Below the pieces are notes generated by a model. The model did not search any database. It had not been told where the DNA came from and saw nothing but the letters and a program-made list of their open reading frames with translations. DNA of 33,410 nt from Chryseobacterium sp. Leaf394 (GTDB lineage Bacteria > Bacteroidota > Bacteroidia > Flavobacteriales > Weeksellaceae), in contig NZ_LMQH01000012.1 of the NCBI RefSeq assembly GCF_001424105.1, positions 55,015 to 88,424 of the forward strand, given 5' to 3'. Positions 32,696-33,410 of this stretch are shown one piece after another. The stretch's first letter is position 1. Each line of letters begins with the position of its first letter. Position numbers and translations under genes: made by a program.

Positions 32696-33151
32696 TCAAT
32701 GCTGTTTTAATTCAATCCATTCGTTGTATGTAGCTTCTCCGCCTAAACCCGTAATGAAATACTTATTATTCTGTTCTTTTATTTTGAAGTTTGCAGTTTC
32801 AGATTTGCAGTTTTTTTCACTACCAGAATAATATAATTCTAAAACATTATTTTTTTCTATTATGCTATAGTTTCCATTACATACGATCGGTTCATGAAAA
32901 GTGGTTGTAGTTAAAACTGCCACATTATTTCTAATATTGAAATAGTATGAAATACTTGCAATGCCATCAGTTGTTTCTTCAGTTTCTACTTTTGACAAAA
33001 ATTTTCCCTGAATTTTAGAATTGAGTAATTCTAAATTTTCTGAAGCAGAGTTTTTTACATTTTGCTTTTTGTTATCATCATGTGTTTTACATGTGATTAA
33101 AAATAAACAGAATATGATAAATATGCAATTTTTCAAAATATTATGCATCAT
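32696..33151 (-). CDS. Hypothetical small lipoprotein, 151 aa
   Basis: The protein has a lipoprotein signal with lipobox cysteine C21 (FLITCKTHDD), a polar linker to about residue 45, then a small beta-rich domain (IQGKFLSKVETEETTDGIAS, YYFNIRNNVAVLTTTTFHEP) with two further cysteines (CNGNY and KNCKSE). These could form a disulfide in the periplasm. I do not recognise a family. Its start overlaps the end of the preceding gene by 11 bases, so the two are coupled; a second ATG follows directly. A decayed frame continues downstream. Confidence 0.65.
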   Translation of the reverse strand: MMHNILKNCIFIIFCLFLITCKTHDDNKKQNVKNSASENLELLNSKIQGKFLSKVETEETTDGIASISYYFNIRNNVAVLTTTTFHEPIVCNGNYSIIEKNNVLELYYSGSEKNCKSETANFKIKEQNNKYFITGLGGEATYNEWIELKQH

Positions 33152-33410
33152 AATATAATTCTAAAATTAATTTATTCTCACTATTACACCATCTGATCCA
33201 AAAATTTTCTTTGTGATCATCTTCAACCATCAACCAGCTGCCATTGGTTTTAATTGGATAATAAAAACTATTTTTATTTTTTGGGAATGACTGTGACTTA
33301 ACAGTTGGAGCTATTTTTAGTGGATTTTCTTTTTCATTAAAATCAACAGAAAATACTGTCAATATATGTTCTTTCACAGTTTGAAACTGAAAATCCGAAT
33401 CGTTTTTTTT
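33141..33410 (-). CDS. Hypothetical protein, 5' end cut by window
   Basis: The frame is open to the right window edge (codons before the GTG at 33377 read KKNDSDFQFQTVKEHI), so only the C-terminal 89 or so residues are visible. They are polar, with several aromatic residues (FYYPIKTNGSWLMVEDDHKE, FWIRWCNSENKLILELYY). I recognise no domain. It overlaps the start of the small lipoprotein gene by 11 bases, suggesting that the two products work together or share regulation. Confidence 0.6.
   Translation of the reverse strand, partial: KKNDSDFQFQTVKEHILTVFSVDFNEKENPLKIAPTVKSQSFPKNKNSFYYPIKTNGSWLMVEDDHKENFWIRWCNSENKLILELYYDA

Overview
This 33.4 kb window is chromosomal DNA of a Flavobacteriia member. 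A Chryseobacterium-like Weeksellaceae genome is my best guess, inferred from AT-rich DNA, Bacteroidota-type promoters (TAnnTTTG boxes), Bacteroidota-only families (DUF4251, DUF6934, DUF4349 lipoproteins) and the style of the intergenic repeats. Most of it is ordinary housekeeping DNA. I see no tRNA or rRNA gene, CRISPR array, IS element or prophage.

Layout. (1) 1-4.25 kb, + strand: end of a glycosyltransferase, a polysaccharide flippase, a small lipoprotein and serS. (2) 4.4-10.8 kb, - strand: a pentapeptide-repeat protein, then the complete elongasome operon mreB-mreC-mreD-mrdA(PBP2)-rodA, read right to left with tight overlaps. (3) 11.0-16.5 kb, + strand: heme synthesis genes hemA-hemC and hemD-hemE, separated by two exported cell-wall enzymes (a DUF1287 protein and an amidase). 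(4) 16.5-17.1 kb: a frameshifted DUF6934 gene and a 52-residue companion. (5) 17.2-20.5 kb: a lipoprotein cytochrome c, meaB, a DUF4251 protein, an M48 metalloprotease lipoprotein and a small membrane protein. (6) 20.5-27.4 kb, - strand: an Mla-type lipid ABC transporter (permease, ATPase) overlapping an outer-membrane barrel gene, a polyprenyl-phosphate sugar transferase, queE, folD and pgi. (7) 27.6-33.4 kb: a Tat-exported GH125 alpha-mannosidase, a DUF4349 lipoprotein, an acyl-CoA dehydrogenase, a DoxX protein, a decayed gene, a small lipoprotein and a gene cut by the window end.

Envelope biogenesis is the main theme: shape determination, peptidoglycan cleavage, lipid transport and surface polysaccharide. 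Heme, queuosine and folate cofactor synthesis fill much of the rest.

The least ordinary signal is non-coding. At least six gene ends are followed, within about 0-4 bases of the stop codon, by short degenerate arrays with a strict 7-base period (after rodA, hemC, hemD, pgi, the acyl-CoA dehydrogenase gene and doxX). The unit sequence differs between most arrays while the period does not. One array fills the hemD-hemE gap completely, and another pair forms an inverted repeat between two convergent genes. The window also holds two decaying genes whose reading frames can be reconstructed by eye.
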